16,891 nucleotides of DNA from Clostridium sp. UBA699. GTDB taxonomy: Bacteria; Bacillota; Clostridia; Clostridiales; Clostridiaceae. Below the pieces are notes generated by a model that was given only the letters and a program-made list of their open reading frames with translations, made no database searches and was not told where the DNA came from. The stretch's first letter is position 1, and each line of letters begins with the position of its first letter. The stretch is from NCBI GenBank assembly GCA_002298915.1, contig DBML01000010.1:1-16891 (forward strand). The letters run 5' to 3'. Made by a program: the position numbers and the translations under genes. Positions 5,604 to 13,503 of this stretch are shown here, one piece after another.

Positions 5604-8039
5604 ATGATGTTTGGCAGATTCACGGAAAGAGCGCAGAAGGTGCTTGTCTTCTCCCAGGAGGCGGCCCAGGAGTTCAGGCATGGATATGTAGGAACAGAGC
5701 ACATACTCATGGGCATACTCAAAGAAGAAGGGCCTGCTAGGAAGATTCTTAACAAGATGAACATCAGGCTTGAGGACGTCAAGGAGATGATAGATGAATA
5801 CGAAGGCTACGGTGACAAGTCCACGGAAGCAGAGCAGATCCCACTGACACCTAGAACCAAGAGGCTTCTCGAACTGAGCCTGATGGAGTCGAGGAACCTG
5901 AACCATAACTACATTGCTCCGGAGCACATGCTGCTGGCCATGATAAGCGAGTCTGAGGGAGTTGCGGTAACCATACTGAGCAGCCTCGGAGCAGATTTCC
6001 AGAGGCTCAGGAAAGAGCTTATCGACAGCCTCAACGGCGATCAAGGAAGCGGCGCAGGGGAAGCCGGCACTTCAGAGAATTCGGAAACTCCAACGCTCGA
6101 CTCGTTCGGAAGGGACCTCACCAGGATGGCTGCTGAAGGCAAGCTAGACCCAGTCATAGGAAGGGAAAAGGAGATGCAGAGGGTGCTTGAGATACTCTCC
6201 AGAAGGACAAAAAACAACCCCTGCCTCATAGGTGATCCCGGAGTTGGAAAGACAGCCATTGCTGAAGGCCTTGCACAGAAGATAGTCTCGGGAAACATCC
6301 CTGAACTGCTCAAAAACAAGAGGGTTGTAACCCTTGACCTCTCCTCGATGATAGCAGGCTCCAAATACAGGGGCGAGTTCGAGGAAAGGCTAAAGAAAGT
6401 CATGGAAGAGATAAGGACCTCGGGCAACATCATCCTGTTCATCGACGAGATACACACGCTTATAGGAGCGGGAGCCGCCGAGGGAGCCATAGACGCATCA
6501 AACATATTAAAGCCTGCGCTCGCAAGGGGAGAAATCCAGTGCGTCGGCGCAACGACAATTGAAGAATACAGGAAGCACATCGAAAAGGATGCTGCTCTCG
6601 AAAGAAGGTTCCAGCCCATAATGGTGGGAGAGCCTTCAAAGGAAGAGGCGGTTCTCATCCTCAAGGGCCTGAGGGACAAGTATGAGGCGCACCACAGGGT
6701 TAAGATAACGGACGACGCGATACTGGCTGCAGTCAACCTGTCAGACAGGTATATAACAGACAGGTTCCTGCCGGACAAGGCCATCGACCTCATAGACGAG
6801 GCTGCGGCAAAGGTCAGGATAGAAAACCTGGTTGCACCGCCTGATCTCAAGAGCATAGAAACAGAGTTAAACAGGGTCAGCCTTCAGAAGGAGGATGCCA
6901 TCAAGATACAGGACTTCGAAAAGGCAGCAAAGCTCAGGGACAGGGAAAAGGAACTGAAGGACAAGCTTGACAACTCAACCAAGAACTGGAAGGCTAGCAA
7001 AGATTCATCGCTTCTTCTTGTTTCAGAGCCTCAGATAGCTGCGGTTGTTTCCAAATGGACCAATATACCGGTGGAGAAGCTGACTGAGAAAGAATCCGAG
7101 AAGCTCATGAAGCTTGAGGAGATACTTCACGAAAGGGTCATCGGCCAGGATGAAGCCGTCAAATCCGTCGCGAGGGCGGTCAGAAGGGCAAGGGTAGGCC
7201 TGAAGGATCCTAAGAGGCCGATTGGCTCCTTCATATTCCTCGGCCCTACAGGAGTTGGAAAAACAGAGCTTTCAAGAGCCCTGGCCCAGGCGATGTTCGG
7301 GGACGAGAACAACATGATCAGGATAGATATGTCCGAATATATGGAAAAGCATGCAGTGTCGAGGCTCATCGGTTCGCCTCCTGGATATGTGGGCTACGAT
7401 GAGGGAGGACAGCTGACGGAAAAAGTCCGAAGGAACCCTTACTCCGTTGTCCTGTTCGATGAGATAGAAAAAGCTCATCCCGAGGTTTTCAACGTTCTCC
7501 TGCAGATTCTGGAGGACGGAAGGCTTACGGACGGAAAGGGAAAGACTGTTGACTTCAAGAACACCATAATCATAATGACCTCCAACGTTGGCGCTTCGAC
7601 AATCAGGAAGCAGAAAACGCTCGGCTTCTCAATGGAAGGCGAGAAGAAGGCGGAGACGGAATATGAGAAGATGAAGGAAAACGTGATGGACGAGCTTAAG
7701 CGTTCCTTCAGGCCAGAGTTCCTAAACAGGATCGATGACATAATCGTCTTCCACTCCCTCGAGGAAAAGGATCTTCAGCAGATTGTGAACCTCATGCTCA
7801 AATCAGTTTCTGAGAGGCTCGAGGAGCAGGAAATACACGTGCAGTTCAATGACGACGCCGAAAAAATGCTGGCCAGGGAGGGCGCGGACCTCACCTATGG
7901 AGCAAGGCCGCTCAGAAGAGCAATAACCAAAATAGTCGAGGACCAGATATCCGAGGCGATCCTGAAGGGCGAAGTAAGGAAAGGCGATTCAATCAAGGTC
8001 GCCGTCGAGGAAGGAAAACTTACATTCAAGAAGAGCTAA
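5604..8039 (+). CDS. clpC: ATP-dependent Clp protease ATP-binding subunit ClpC
   Basis: An 811-residue AAA+ unfoldase that feeds substrates to ClpP. Order: double Clp-N repeat (1-145), NBD1 with Walker A GDPGVGKT (210-217), Walker B FIDEIH (279-284) and arginine-finger region ALERRF (331-336), then the middle domain with a UVR-like coiled coil (about 418-455), NBD2 with Walker A GPTGVGKT (547-554) and Walker B VLFDEIE (616-622), and the D2-small C-terminal domain. KTLGF (671-675) fits the ClpP-binding loop. The short single middle coil separates ClpC from ClpB, and length is normal for the family. The Clp-N domain is where pArg-tagged proteins dock. ATG 5604 follows GGTTGGTGA; ATG 5607 is possible. 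Last gene of the CtsR-controlled operon. Confidence 0.97.
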   Translation: MMFGRFTERAQKVLVFSQEAAQEFRHGYVGTEHILMGILKEEGPARKILNKMNIRLEDVKEMIDEYEGYGDKSTEAEQIPLTPRTKRLLELSLMESRNLNHNYIAPEHMLLAMISESEGVAVTILSSLGADFQRLRKELIDSLNGDQGSGAGEAGTSENSETPTLDSFGRDLTRMAAEGKLDPVIGREKEMQRVLEILSRRTKNNPCLIGDPGVGKTAIAEGLAQKIVSGNIPELLKNKRVVTLDLSSMIAGSKYRGEFEERLKKVMEEIRTSGNIILFIDEIHTLIGAGAAEGAIDASNILKPALARGEIQCVGATTIEEYRKHIEKDAALERRFQPIMVGEPSKEEAVLILKGLRDKYEAHHRVKITDDAILAAVNLSDRYITDRFLPDKAIDLIDEAAAKVRIENLVAPPDLKSIETELNRVSLQKEDAIKIQDFEKAAKLRDREKELKDKLDNSTKNWKASKDSSLLLVSEPQIAAVVSKWTNIPVEKLTEKESEKLMKLEEILHERVIGQDEAVKSVARAVRRARVGLKDPKRPIGSFIFLGPTGVGKTELSRALAQAMFGDENNMIRIDMSEYMEKHAVSRLIGSPPGYVGYDEGGQLTEKVRRNPYSVVLFDEIEKAHPEVFNVLLQILEDGRLTDGKGKTVDFKNTIIIMTSNVGASTIRKQKTLGFSMEGEKKAETEYEKMKENVMDELKRSFRPEFLNRIDDIIVFHSLEEKDLQQIVNLMLKSVSERLEEQEIHVQFNDDAEKMLAREGADLTYGARPLRRAITKIVEDQISEAILKGEVRKGDSIKVAVEEGKLTFKKS

Positions 8040-8048
8040 AATCAAGAA

Positions 8049-8083
8049 GGCTGCTGCAAAAATGTTTTTGCAGCGGCCATTTT
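8049..8083 (+). terminator. Intrinsic terminator after clpC
   Basis: GGCTGCTGCAAAAA (8049-8062) pairs with TTTTTGCAGCGGCC (8065-8078), 14 bp with one G:U, followed by only a short ATTTTG. The stem is strong but the U-tract is weak. The first arm resembles that of the terminator at 3393-3428 (GCTGCTGCAAA). Confidence 0.8.
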
Positions 8084-8097
8084 GTTAGGGAAAATAA

Positions 8098-8125
8098 TTC
8101 GCGATCAAGTGCAATATGTTATAAT
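8098..8125 (+). promoter_or_regulatory. Extended -10 promoter for radA-disA
   Basis: TGTTATAAT (8117-8125) is an extended -10 element (TGn plus perfect TATAAT). The -35 match TTCGCG (8098-8103, 16-nt spacer) is weak, as is common with extended -10 promoters. Confidence 0.6.
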
Positions 8126-8168
8126 GGTTATAAATAGAATGAATAATGATCTGAACAGGAGTTAAGGG

Positions 8169-9530
8169 ATGGCAAAAAATAAAACGGTATATGTGTGCCA
8201 GCAGTGCGGATATGAAGCCCACAAATGGCTTGGTAAATGCCCGAACTGCGATACATGGAACAGCATGGTCGAAGAGGAAAAGAAGAGCGAAACAGCGGCA
8301 AGGAGCAGCAGCGTGCTCCTCAAAAGCAAGCCTGTCAGCATACTCAACATAAAATCTGGAGAATACGAAAGGCTCGATACCGGAATCGCCGAGCTGAACA
8401 GGGTCCTCGGAGGCGGAATGGTAAGGGGTTCCCTTACGTTGATATCCGGAGCTCCCGGCATCGGAAAATCAACCCTCCTGCTGCAGACCGCAAACAACAT
8501 AGCAAGAAAATACGGCAAGGTCCTGTATGTTTCAGGAGAGGAATCCGAAGAGCAGATAAAGATAAGAGGAGACAGGCTCGACGCCATGTCCGAGAACCTG
8601 TTCATTGTCTCTGAGACGAACGTTGCAAACATTGAAGCGCATATAGAAAACATGGAACCTGTGTTTGTCATAGTGGACTCCGTGCAGACACTCTACAAGG
8701 ACACGCTGTCCTCGGCGCCTGGAGGGGTTTCGCAGGTCAGGGAGTGCGCCAACGAAATAATGAGGATAGGAAAGTCGGGGAACATCCCTTTCTTCATCGT
8801 GGCCCATGTCACCAAACAGGGTGAGCTTGCCGGACCGAGGGTTCTGGAGCATATGGTCGACACGGTGCTTTCCTTCGAAGGGCAGAGAACGGAGGAGTTC
8901 AGGATCCTGAGGACCATAAAGAACAGGTTCGGCACCACGAGCGAAATCGGGGTCTTCGAGATGAGGAGCTCGGGGCTGATGGAAATCTCCAACCCTTCGG
9001 AGGTGTTCCTGGAGGAGACCGACTTCCAGAAGGAAGGGTCCGTGGTAATAGGTGTCATGGAGGGCAGCAGGCCGATCCTTGTGGAGGTTCAGGCGCTTGT
9101 GGCCGAAACAAAAGCAGCAAATCCCAGGAGGACAGCTGTTGGAGTCGAGCCGCAGAGGCTGAACCTCATCCTGGCCGTGCTCGAGAAGAAGCTTAAAATA
9201 CCTTTCTACAACAACGACGTTTATGTAAACGTGGTTGGCGGACTGAACATCGAAGGTACGTTCGGGGATTTGGGTATTGCCTTGGCACTAATATCTAGTG
9301 TAAAATCAAAAGAAAGCAAGTTGTGCAAAATGCTGGCAATCGGCGAACTGGGACTAACCGGCGAAGTCAGGCCGACTTCGTTCTGTGACAGGATTGTGGT
9401 AGAAGGCTACAAGATGGGGTTCAAGAACATCGTCATACCTTCGCGCAACATGGACAAAATAAAGCTTGAAGGCGTTTCTGCAATAGGCGTTTCGACATTG
9501 TGGGAAGCCGTGAATAAAGTATTCACATAG
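8169..9530 (+). CDS. radA: DNA repair protein RadA (branch-migration helicase)
   Basis: A 453-residue RecA-like ATPase that drives branch migration of recombination intermediates. N-terminal zinc finger CxxC (10-13) and CxxC (24-27); RecA-like core with Walker A GAPGIGKS (94-101) and Walker B VIVDS (167-171); the RadA signature KNRFG (251-255); and a C-terminal Lon-protease-like domain (about 290-453) that lacks protease function in known RadA proteins. Length is standard. ATG 8169 follows CAGGAG (8156-8161). disA starts 10 nt after its stop, so the two are cotranscribed. This adjacency is widely conserved in Bacillota, and in B. subtilis RadA and DisA interact. Confidence 0.97.
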   Translation: MAKNKTVYVCQQCGYEAHKWLGKCPNCDTWNSMVEEEKKSETAARSSSVLLKSKPVSILNIKSGEYERLDTGIAELNRVLGGGMVRGSLTLISGAPGIGKSTLLLQTANNIARKYGKVLYVSGEESEEQIKIRGDRLDAMSENLFIVSETNVANIEAHIENMEPVFVIVDSVQTLYKDTLSSAPGGVSQVRECANEIMRIGKSGNIPFFIVAHVTKQGELAGPRVLEHMVDTVLSFEGQRTEEFRILRTIKNRFGTTSEIGVFEMRSSGLMEISNPSEVFLEETDFQKEGSVVIGVMEGSRPILVEVQALVAETKAANPRRTAVGVEPQRLNLILAVLEKKLKIPFYNNDVYVNVVGGLNIEGTFGDLGIALALISSVKSKESKLCKMLAIGELGLTGEVRPTSFCDRIVVEGYKMGFKNIVIPSRNMDKIKLEGVSAIGVSTLWEAVNKVFT

Positions 9531-9540
9531 GGGGGATAAG

Positions 9541-10605
9541 ATGAGGATAGAGAAAGACAAGGAATTGATGAACATATTGAAACTGCTGGCTCCGGGAACC
9601 CAGATGAGGGAAGGGCTTGAGAACGTGCTCAGGGCCAAAACCGGCGGACTCATTGTCCTTAACGACAGCGAAGCCATACTGAACCTCATTGACGGCGGCT
9701 TTGCCATAAATGCCGATTACAATCCCAACTACATATACGAACTGGCAAAGATGGATGGAGCGATCGTTCTGAGCACAGATCTGAAGAAAATTCTGTTTGC
9801 CAACACGCAGCTGAATCCTGACCCTGCAACGCCTACCTTCGAAACCGGCACAAGGCACAGGACTGCGGACAGGGTTGCCAAGCAGACAGGGGCGATAGTG
9901 ATAGCCATATCTCAGAGGCGTCACGTTATTACTGTATACAAGAACAACATAAAATATCTTCTGAGGGACAGCAGCATAATACTTGGAAGGGCCAACCAGG
10001 CTGTTCAGACACTTGAAAAGTACGTTTCTGTTCTTGAGAAGGTTGTGATGAACCTGGATGTGCTCGAATTCCAGGATCTCGTTACGCTTTATGACGTGGT
10101 AACCGCAGTCCAGAGGACGGAGATGGTGCTAAGGGTTGTCTGGGAGGTCGAGAGGTATGTCTGCGAGCTCGGAAACGAAGGAAGGCTTGTTTCCATGCAG
10201 ATGCACGAACTGGTCGAAAATGTAGAGCGGGACGGGATACAGATGCTGAGGGATTACATACTCGAAGGCGCAGATTACAGCGAGATATACAAGCACCTTC
10301 AGACGATAACCCTGGAAGAACTGCTTAAACTTGACAATGTGGCCAGGATCATGGGCTACGGCAACGTGCCGCTCGTCGACACACTTGTGTCGCCAAGGGG
10401 TTACAGGATGCTAAGCAGGATACCGAGGATACCTGCCAGCGTAATCGAGAACATAGTCAAGACTTTCAAGCAGCTGAAATGGGTGACAGAGGCGTCTTAC
10501 GAAGAGCTGGACAATGTGGAAGGCATAGGCGAGGCGAGGGCCAAGGCCATAAAGAACGGTCTTAAGAGGCTCAGGGAGCAGATAACAATAGACAAGCTAA
10601 TTTAA
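9541..10605 (+). CDS. disA: DNA integrity scanning diadenylate cyclase DisA
   Basis: A 354-residue enzyme that condenses two ATP to c-di-AMP and scans DNA for branched structures. N-terminal DAC domain (about 1-145) shows both catalytic signatures, DGA (72-74) and GTRHRTADR (103-111). A helical linker region follows (about 150-300), and the helix-hairpin-helix DNA-binding end (about 310-345) includes LDNVEGIGEARAKAIKNG. ATG 9541 is preceded by GGGGGAT. Second gene of the radA-disA operon; a terminator follows 6-39 nt after its stop. In Bacillota its product is a potassium-homeostasis and sporulation-checkpoint signal. Confidence 0.97.
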   Translation: MRIEKDKELMNILKLLAPGTQMREGLENVLRAKTGGLIVLNDSEAILNLIDGGFAINADYNPNYIYELAKMDGAIVLSTDLKKILFANTQLNPDPATPTFETGTRHRTADRVAKQTGAIVIAISQRRHVITVYKNNIKYLLRDSSIILGRANQAVQTLEKYVSVLEKVVMNLDVLEFQDLVTLYDVVTAVQRTEMVLRVVWEVERYVCELGNEGRLVSMQMHELVENVERDGIQMLRDYILEGADYSEIYKHLQTITLEELLKLDNVARIMGYGNVPLVDTLVSPRGYRMLSRIPRIPASVIENIVKTFKQLKWVTEASYEELDNVEGIGEARAKAIKNGLKRLREQITIDKLI

Positions 10606-10644
10606 AAAAACAAAGCACGAAATAAAAAATATTCCGTGCTTTTT
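10604..10644. terminator. Bidirectional terminator between disA and the convergent minus-strand gene
   Basis: AAAGCACG (10612-10619) pairs with CGTGCTTT (10635-10642), with a 15-nt A/T-rich loop. T residues follow on the plus strand (10640-10644), and seven A residues precede the stem (10604-10610), giving a U-tract for minus-strand transcripts. It serves both converging genes. Confidence 0.88.
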
Positions 10645-10645
10645 C

Positions 10646-11041
10646 TTATCTGAAAGTGTATTTCCCCAAAGTTGTGATCTTGTCATACTCCTTCAGGAAT
10701 ATGTCGTACAGGTTAAGGTCAAGGACGTTGCAGAGGGAAGTCAGATAGAAAAGGTTGTTGCCTATCTCCCTCTCAAGCACTTCACGGCAGTTATCGCACA
10801 GTTCTCCCTTCAGGTGTGTCTTAAGACATTTGGACAGCTCCTCGATTTCAATATCCTCAGGCCTGACCTGCTTATCAGCGCTGATTCTGACACAGCCGCA
10901 GTTGGTTACTGACTTGGCGACAGCCCTGTTTATCCTGGCCTCCGTCTCGTTAAGCTTTGATAAGATATCGAGTATGCTCTTGTGCCTTAACAAGGATTCG
11001 TTGACGGCGTTCTGAAAATCGTCAAAAATAATATCTTTCAT
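10646..11041 (-). CDS. Conserved-looking protein of unknown function with CGC and CxxC cysteines
   Basis: A 131-residue soluble protein, function not recognised with certainty. I have a weak recollection of similar clostridial proteins annotated as DUF1573, which I cannot verify. Six cysteines are seen: a CGC pair (48 and 50), C72, a CDNC pair (82 and 85) and C104, enough for a metal or redox site. The C-terminal half (EIGNNLFYLTSLCNVLDLNL, from 92) resembles the last helices of MazG-type nucleotide pyrophosphohydrolases, where the pattern is ExxD-vLfyL; here the D is N. ATG 11041 is preferred over an upstream TTG at 11050, because AAGGAG lies nine bases before the ATG and abuts the TTG. It is the only minus-strand gene in the window, has its own consensus promoter, and converges on disA. 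Confidence 0.75.
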   Translation of the reverse strand: MKDIIFDDFQNAVNESLLRHKSILDILSKLNETEARINRAVAKSVTNCGCVRISADKQVRPEDIEIEELSKCLKTHLKGELCDNCREVLEREIGNNLFYLTSLCNVLDLNLYDIFLKEYDKITTLGKYTFR

Positions 11042-11083
11042 GAAGTTCAACTCCTTACCGTGATTAGCGCATCTTCTAAAACA

Positions 11084-11113
11084 ATTATAATTAGCTTATA
11101 TGATTTTTGTCAA
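11084..11113 (-). promoter_or_regulatory. Sigma-A promoter of the minus-strand gene
   Basis: Read on the minus strand: TTGACA (11108-11113), 18-nt spacer, TATAAT (11084-11089). Both boxes are perfect consensus. The predicted start is about 35 nt before the gene's start codon. Confidence 0.85.
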
Positions 11114-11151
11114 TCAATTACGAAATAATTGTGTAAAAAGGAGTCGCGTCC

Positions 11152-11180
11152 TTGAAAAAGTGGCGCTAGTAAGATATTAT
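11152..11180 (+). promoter_or_regulatory. Sigma-A promoter of the yacL-ispD-mrnC-thyX-rlmB-rae1 operon
   Basis: TTGAAA (11152-11157), 17-nt spacer, TATTAT (11175-11180). It is divergent from the minus-strand promoter at 11084-11113. The -10 lies just upstream of a possible TTG start at 11189, which would leave no room for a leader, and so supports the ATG at 11228. Confidence 0.75.
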
Positions 11181-11215
11181 TATGTATATTGAATGCAAAA
11201 TTTGATAATAATAAC

Positions 11216-11222
11216 AAGGAGG
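11216..11222 (+). promoter_or_regulatory. Ribosome binding site setting the yacL start
   Basis: AAGGAGG, five bases before ATG 11228. This decides against the in-frame TTG at 11189. Confidence 0.85.
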
Positions 11223-11227
11223 TGAAA

Positions 11228-12331
11228 ATGTTGCTGGATAAAGTTTTTAGGGGTTTGTTTACCGCACTCGGCATGGTCCTGGGATACATGGTGGGGCGCA
11301 TGATTACAGATACATCCTATGTTTCCGGATTGAACTACTTTGGCAGCGCAGCTGTCAAAAACGTAATTATAATTCTTTTATCCATTATTTTTTTTGGAAT
11401 TATTATTTTTATTATTTCTCCATTCATCAATCGTGCAATCAAGAGAGTCGTCAATTATATTGAAAAAGCGATTTCGAAGTTCTCAATCGTGGAGCTGCTT
11501 TTCGGAAGTGCCGGTGCCATCATCGGTTTGATCCTGTCTGCAGTATTCGTAAGCATAGTTGGCAACATTCCTGTAATTGGTTCGGTTCTGGCTTTCGTGA
11601 TAGCCATATTCATGGCGGTAATAGGAGCCAATATAGCGGTAAAAAGGCGTGAAGAGGTCATGTCCATGTTATCCAACATCAAGCGCGGCGAGAAAGGTAA
11701 AGAAAAGAAGGGCAAAGGAAGCAAAGGGGACCCTAAGGTTCTTGACACCTCTGTCATAATTGACGGAAGGATCTTCGACATCTGCCAGACAGGCTTCGTA
11801 GAAGGCAGCCTCGTCATACCTAATTTCGTGCTTGAAGAGCTGAGGCATATTGCGGACTCCGCAGACTCCCTCAAAAGAAACAGGGGTAGAAGGGGGCTTG
11901 ATGTGCTTAACAAAATCCAGAAGGAACTGAACATAGATGTCATAATTTACGACAAAGATTTCCCTGATATAGCCGAAGTCGACAGCAAGCTTCTCAGGCT
12001 TGCTCAGGTCATGAACGGCAAAGTCATAACCAACGATTACAACCTCAACAAGGTTGCAGAGTTCCAGGGCGTGCCTGTTCTCAACATCAACGAGCTTGCA
12101 AACGCGGTCAAGCCTGTGGTGCTCCCTGGCGAGGAAATGACTGTCCAGATAATCAAGGACGGCAAGGAAGCCGGGCAGGGTGTCGCGTATCTGGACGACG
12201 GGACCATGATAGTTGTAGAGGGCGGCAGGAAGTTCATCGGCGAGACAAAGGATGTCCTCGTAACGTCCGTCCTGCAGACCGCAGCCGGAAGAATGATATT
12301 TGCAAAGCCTAAAGAGGACTACAATGGATAA
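11228..12331 (+). CDS. yacL: Membrane-anchored PIN/TRAM domain protein (YacL family)
   Basis: A 367-residue protein: about four N-terminal membrane segments (roughly 8-26, 43-66, 92-112, 117-138), a lysine/glycine-rich linker (150-168), a PIN nuclease-fold domain (170-295) and a C-terminal TRAM domain (about 297-360). The acidic PIN residues are visible: D173 in VLDTSVI, E204, D252 and D270 in VITND. PIN domains are usually metal-dependent ribonucleases and TRAM binds RNA, so a membrane-tethered RNA-acting enzyme is plausible; the substrate is unknown. The family is conserved between disA and ispD across Bacillota. ispD overlaps its 3' end by 8 nt. Confidence 0.93.
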   Translation: MLLDKVFRGLFTALGMVLGYMVGRMITDTSYVSGLNYFGSAAVKNVIIILLSIIFFGIIIFIISPFINRAIKRVVNYIEKAISKFSIVELLFGSAGAIIGLILSAVFVSIVGNIPVIGSVLAFVIAIFMAVIGANIAVKRREEVMSMLSNIKRGEKGKEKKGKGSKGDPKVLDTSVIIDGRIFDICQTGFVEGSLVIPNFVLEELRHIADSADSLKRNRGRRGLDVLNKIQKELNIDVIIYDKDFPDIAEVDSKLLRLAQVMNGKVITNDYNLNKVAEFQGVPVLNINELANAVKPVVLPGEEMTVQIIKDGKEAGQGVAYLDDGTMIVVEGGRKFIGETKDVLVTSVLQTAAGRMIFAKPKEDYNG

Positions 12332-13013
12332 GGTATGTGCCGTCATTGTGGCAGCGGGAAAGGGCAGGCGGATGGGCGCGGGCAAAAACAAGCAGTTCAT
12401 CGACATAATGGGCAGACCCGTGCTTTATTACACTCTTGACGCTTTTCAGCGCTGCTGCAGCGTTGACAAAATTATACTAGTGTGTGCTGCCGAAGAGCTT
12501 GACTACGTAAGAGAAGAGATAGTGAAGAAATACGGCTTCGGCAAAGTAAAGGCCCTGGTCGAAGGTGGTGCGGAAAGGCAGTATTCAGTGTTCAACGGCC
12601 TTAAGGCTGCTGTCGGATGCGGCATAGTCCTGATCCACGACGGCGCCAGACCTTTTGTGAGCGAGGAGATTATCTCAAAAGGCGTAAGGCATGCAGGGCA
12701 ATACGGGGCGGCGGCCTGCGGAGTGGTCCCGAAGGATACGGTGAAGGTGAGGGATGAGTCCGGGTTTTCTGAGACCACCCTGGACAGGAACAGGCTGTTT
12801 TTGGTGCAGACGCCCCAGTGCTTCAGGCTAGACCTCATACTGGGCTGCTACGAAAAAGCGATTTCCGGGGAAATAATCTTCACTGACGACACCTCCGTCG
12901 CCGAGCATTTCGGACACAGGGTTTTTCTGTACGAAGGGAGCTATGAGAACATAAAGCTCACGACAAGCGAGGACCTCGCTTTTGCAGAGGCAATCCTTTC
13001 AAAACTTAAATAA
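12324..13013 (+). CDS. ispD: 2-C-methyl-D-erythritol 4-phosphate cytidylyltransferase IspD
   Basis: A 229-residue enzyme that joins CTP and MEP to form CDP-ME, the third step of the non-mevalonate isoprenoid pathway. Motifs: AGKGRRMG (11-18) with KQF (23-25) for CTP binding, ERQYSVFNGL (84-93), HDGARP (105-110), VPKDTVK (135-141), TPQ (163-165), FTDDTS (186-191) and NIKLTT (209-214). Length is normal. ATG 12324 lies within the end of yacL (8-nt overlap) and follows AAAGAGG; an in-frame TTG at 12300 lacks a ribosome site and family similarity. The usual downstream partner ispF is not present here. Confidence 0.96.
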   Translation: MDKVCAVIVAAGKGRRMGAGKNKQFIDIMGRPVLYYTLDAFQRCCSVDKIILVCAAEELDYVREEIVKKYGFGKVKALVEGGAERQYSVFNGLKAAVGCGIVLIHDGARPFVSEEIISKGVRHAGQYGAAACGVVPKDTVKVRDESGFSETTLDRNRLFLVQTPQCFRLDLILGCYEKAISGEIIFTDDTSVAEHFGHRVFLYEGSYENIKLTTSEDLAFAEAILSKLK

Positions 13014-13023
13014 TGAAAACTAC

Positions 13024-13045
13024 GGACTATGTGCAAGCATAGTCC
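13024..13045 (+). other. Hairpin between ispD and mrnC
   Basis: Perfect 8-bp stem GGACTATG/CATAGTCC around TGCAAG. No T-run follows, so it is not an intrinsic terminator. It may stabilise or mark processing of the mRNA between the two genes. Confidence 0.5.
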
Positions 13046-13084
13046 TAATAACTATATATGGGAAGAAATGGAGATAAACAATAT

Positions 13085-13501
13085 ATGCAGTTGGGTATAC
13101 AAAGGGAAAGGCTTTCAAAGGTCGACGTGAGGCAGCTCAATCCACTCGTAATCGCGTTCATAGGCGATGCGGCATACGAACTTTATATCAGGAACCACAT
13201 ACTTACCGTGAACAGCGAGATGTCGCCGCACAAGATGCATCTTGAGGCGATCAAGTATGTCAAGGCCCATGCGCAGAGCGAATTTGTAAAGATGCTCATG
13301 GATGAGCTGACCGAAGAGGAAGTTTACTACTTCAAGAAAGGCAGAAACGCCAAATCCGGGACGGTTCCAAAGAACGCAGATGTGCAGGAGTACAGGTACG
13401 CCACTGGCTTCGAATGCCTCGTGGGTTATCTCTACCTGACGGAGCAGGATGAAAGGCTTGAATATATCTTTGAAAGAATAGTAAGGAACAAGGAGGATTA
13501 G
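13085..13501 (+). CDS. mrnC: Mini-ribonuclease III
   Basis: A 138-residue RNase III catalytic domain without a double-stranded-RNA-binding domain. In B. subtilis this enzyme trims both ends of 23S rRNA. Signatures: IGDAAYE (26-32, with catalytic D28), GRNAKSGT (86-93) and FECLVGYLYL (109-118, with E110). ATG 13085 is chosen because GGAGA lies 10 bases upstream and the family length is about 140; an in-frame ATG at 13058 would add nine residues without a clear ribosome site. Cotranscribed with ispD and thyX; its stop is 2 nt before the thyX start. In related clostridia cysS usually comes just before it; here it does not. Confidence 0.93.
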   Translation: MQLGIQRERLSKVDVRQLNPLVIAFIGDAAYELYIRNHILTVNSEMSPHKMHLEAIKYVKAHAQSEFVKMLMDELTEEEVYYFKKGRNAKSGTVPKNADVQEYRYATGFECLVGYLYLTEQDERLEYIFERIVRNKED

Positions 13502-13503
13502 CG

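Noticed and set aside
5298..6044. Minus-strand frame of 248 codons across the mcsB-clpC junction
   Set aside because: It is antisense to two well-supported genes and its composition is that of a shadow frame.
13058..13084. ATG at 13058 as the mrnC start
   Set aside because: No Shine-Dalgarno sequence precedes it, whereas GGAGA fits ATG 13085, and the nine extra residues are not expected for the family. Not fully excluded.
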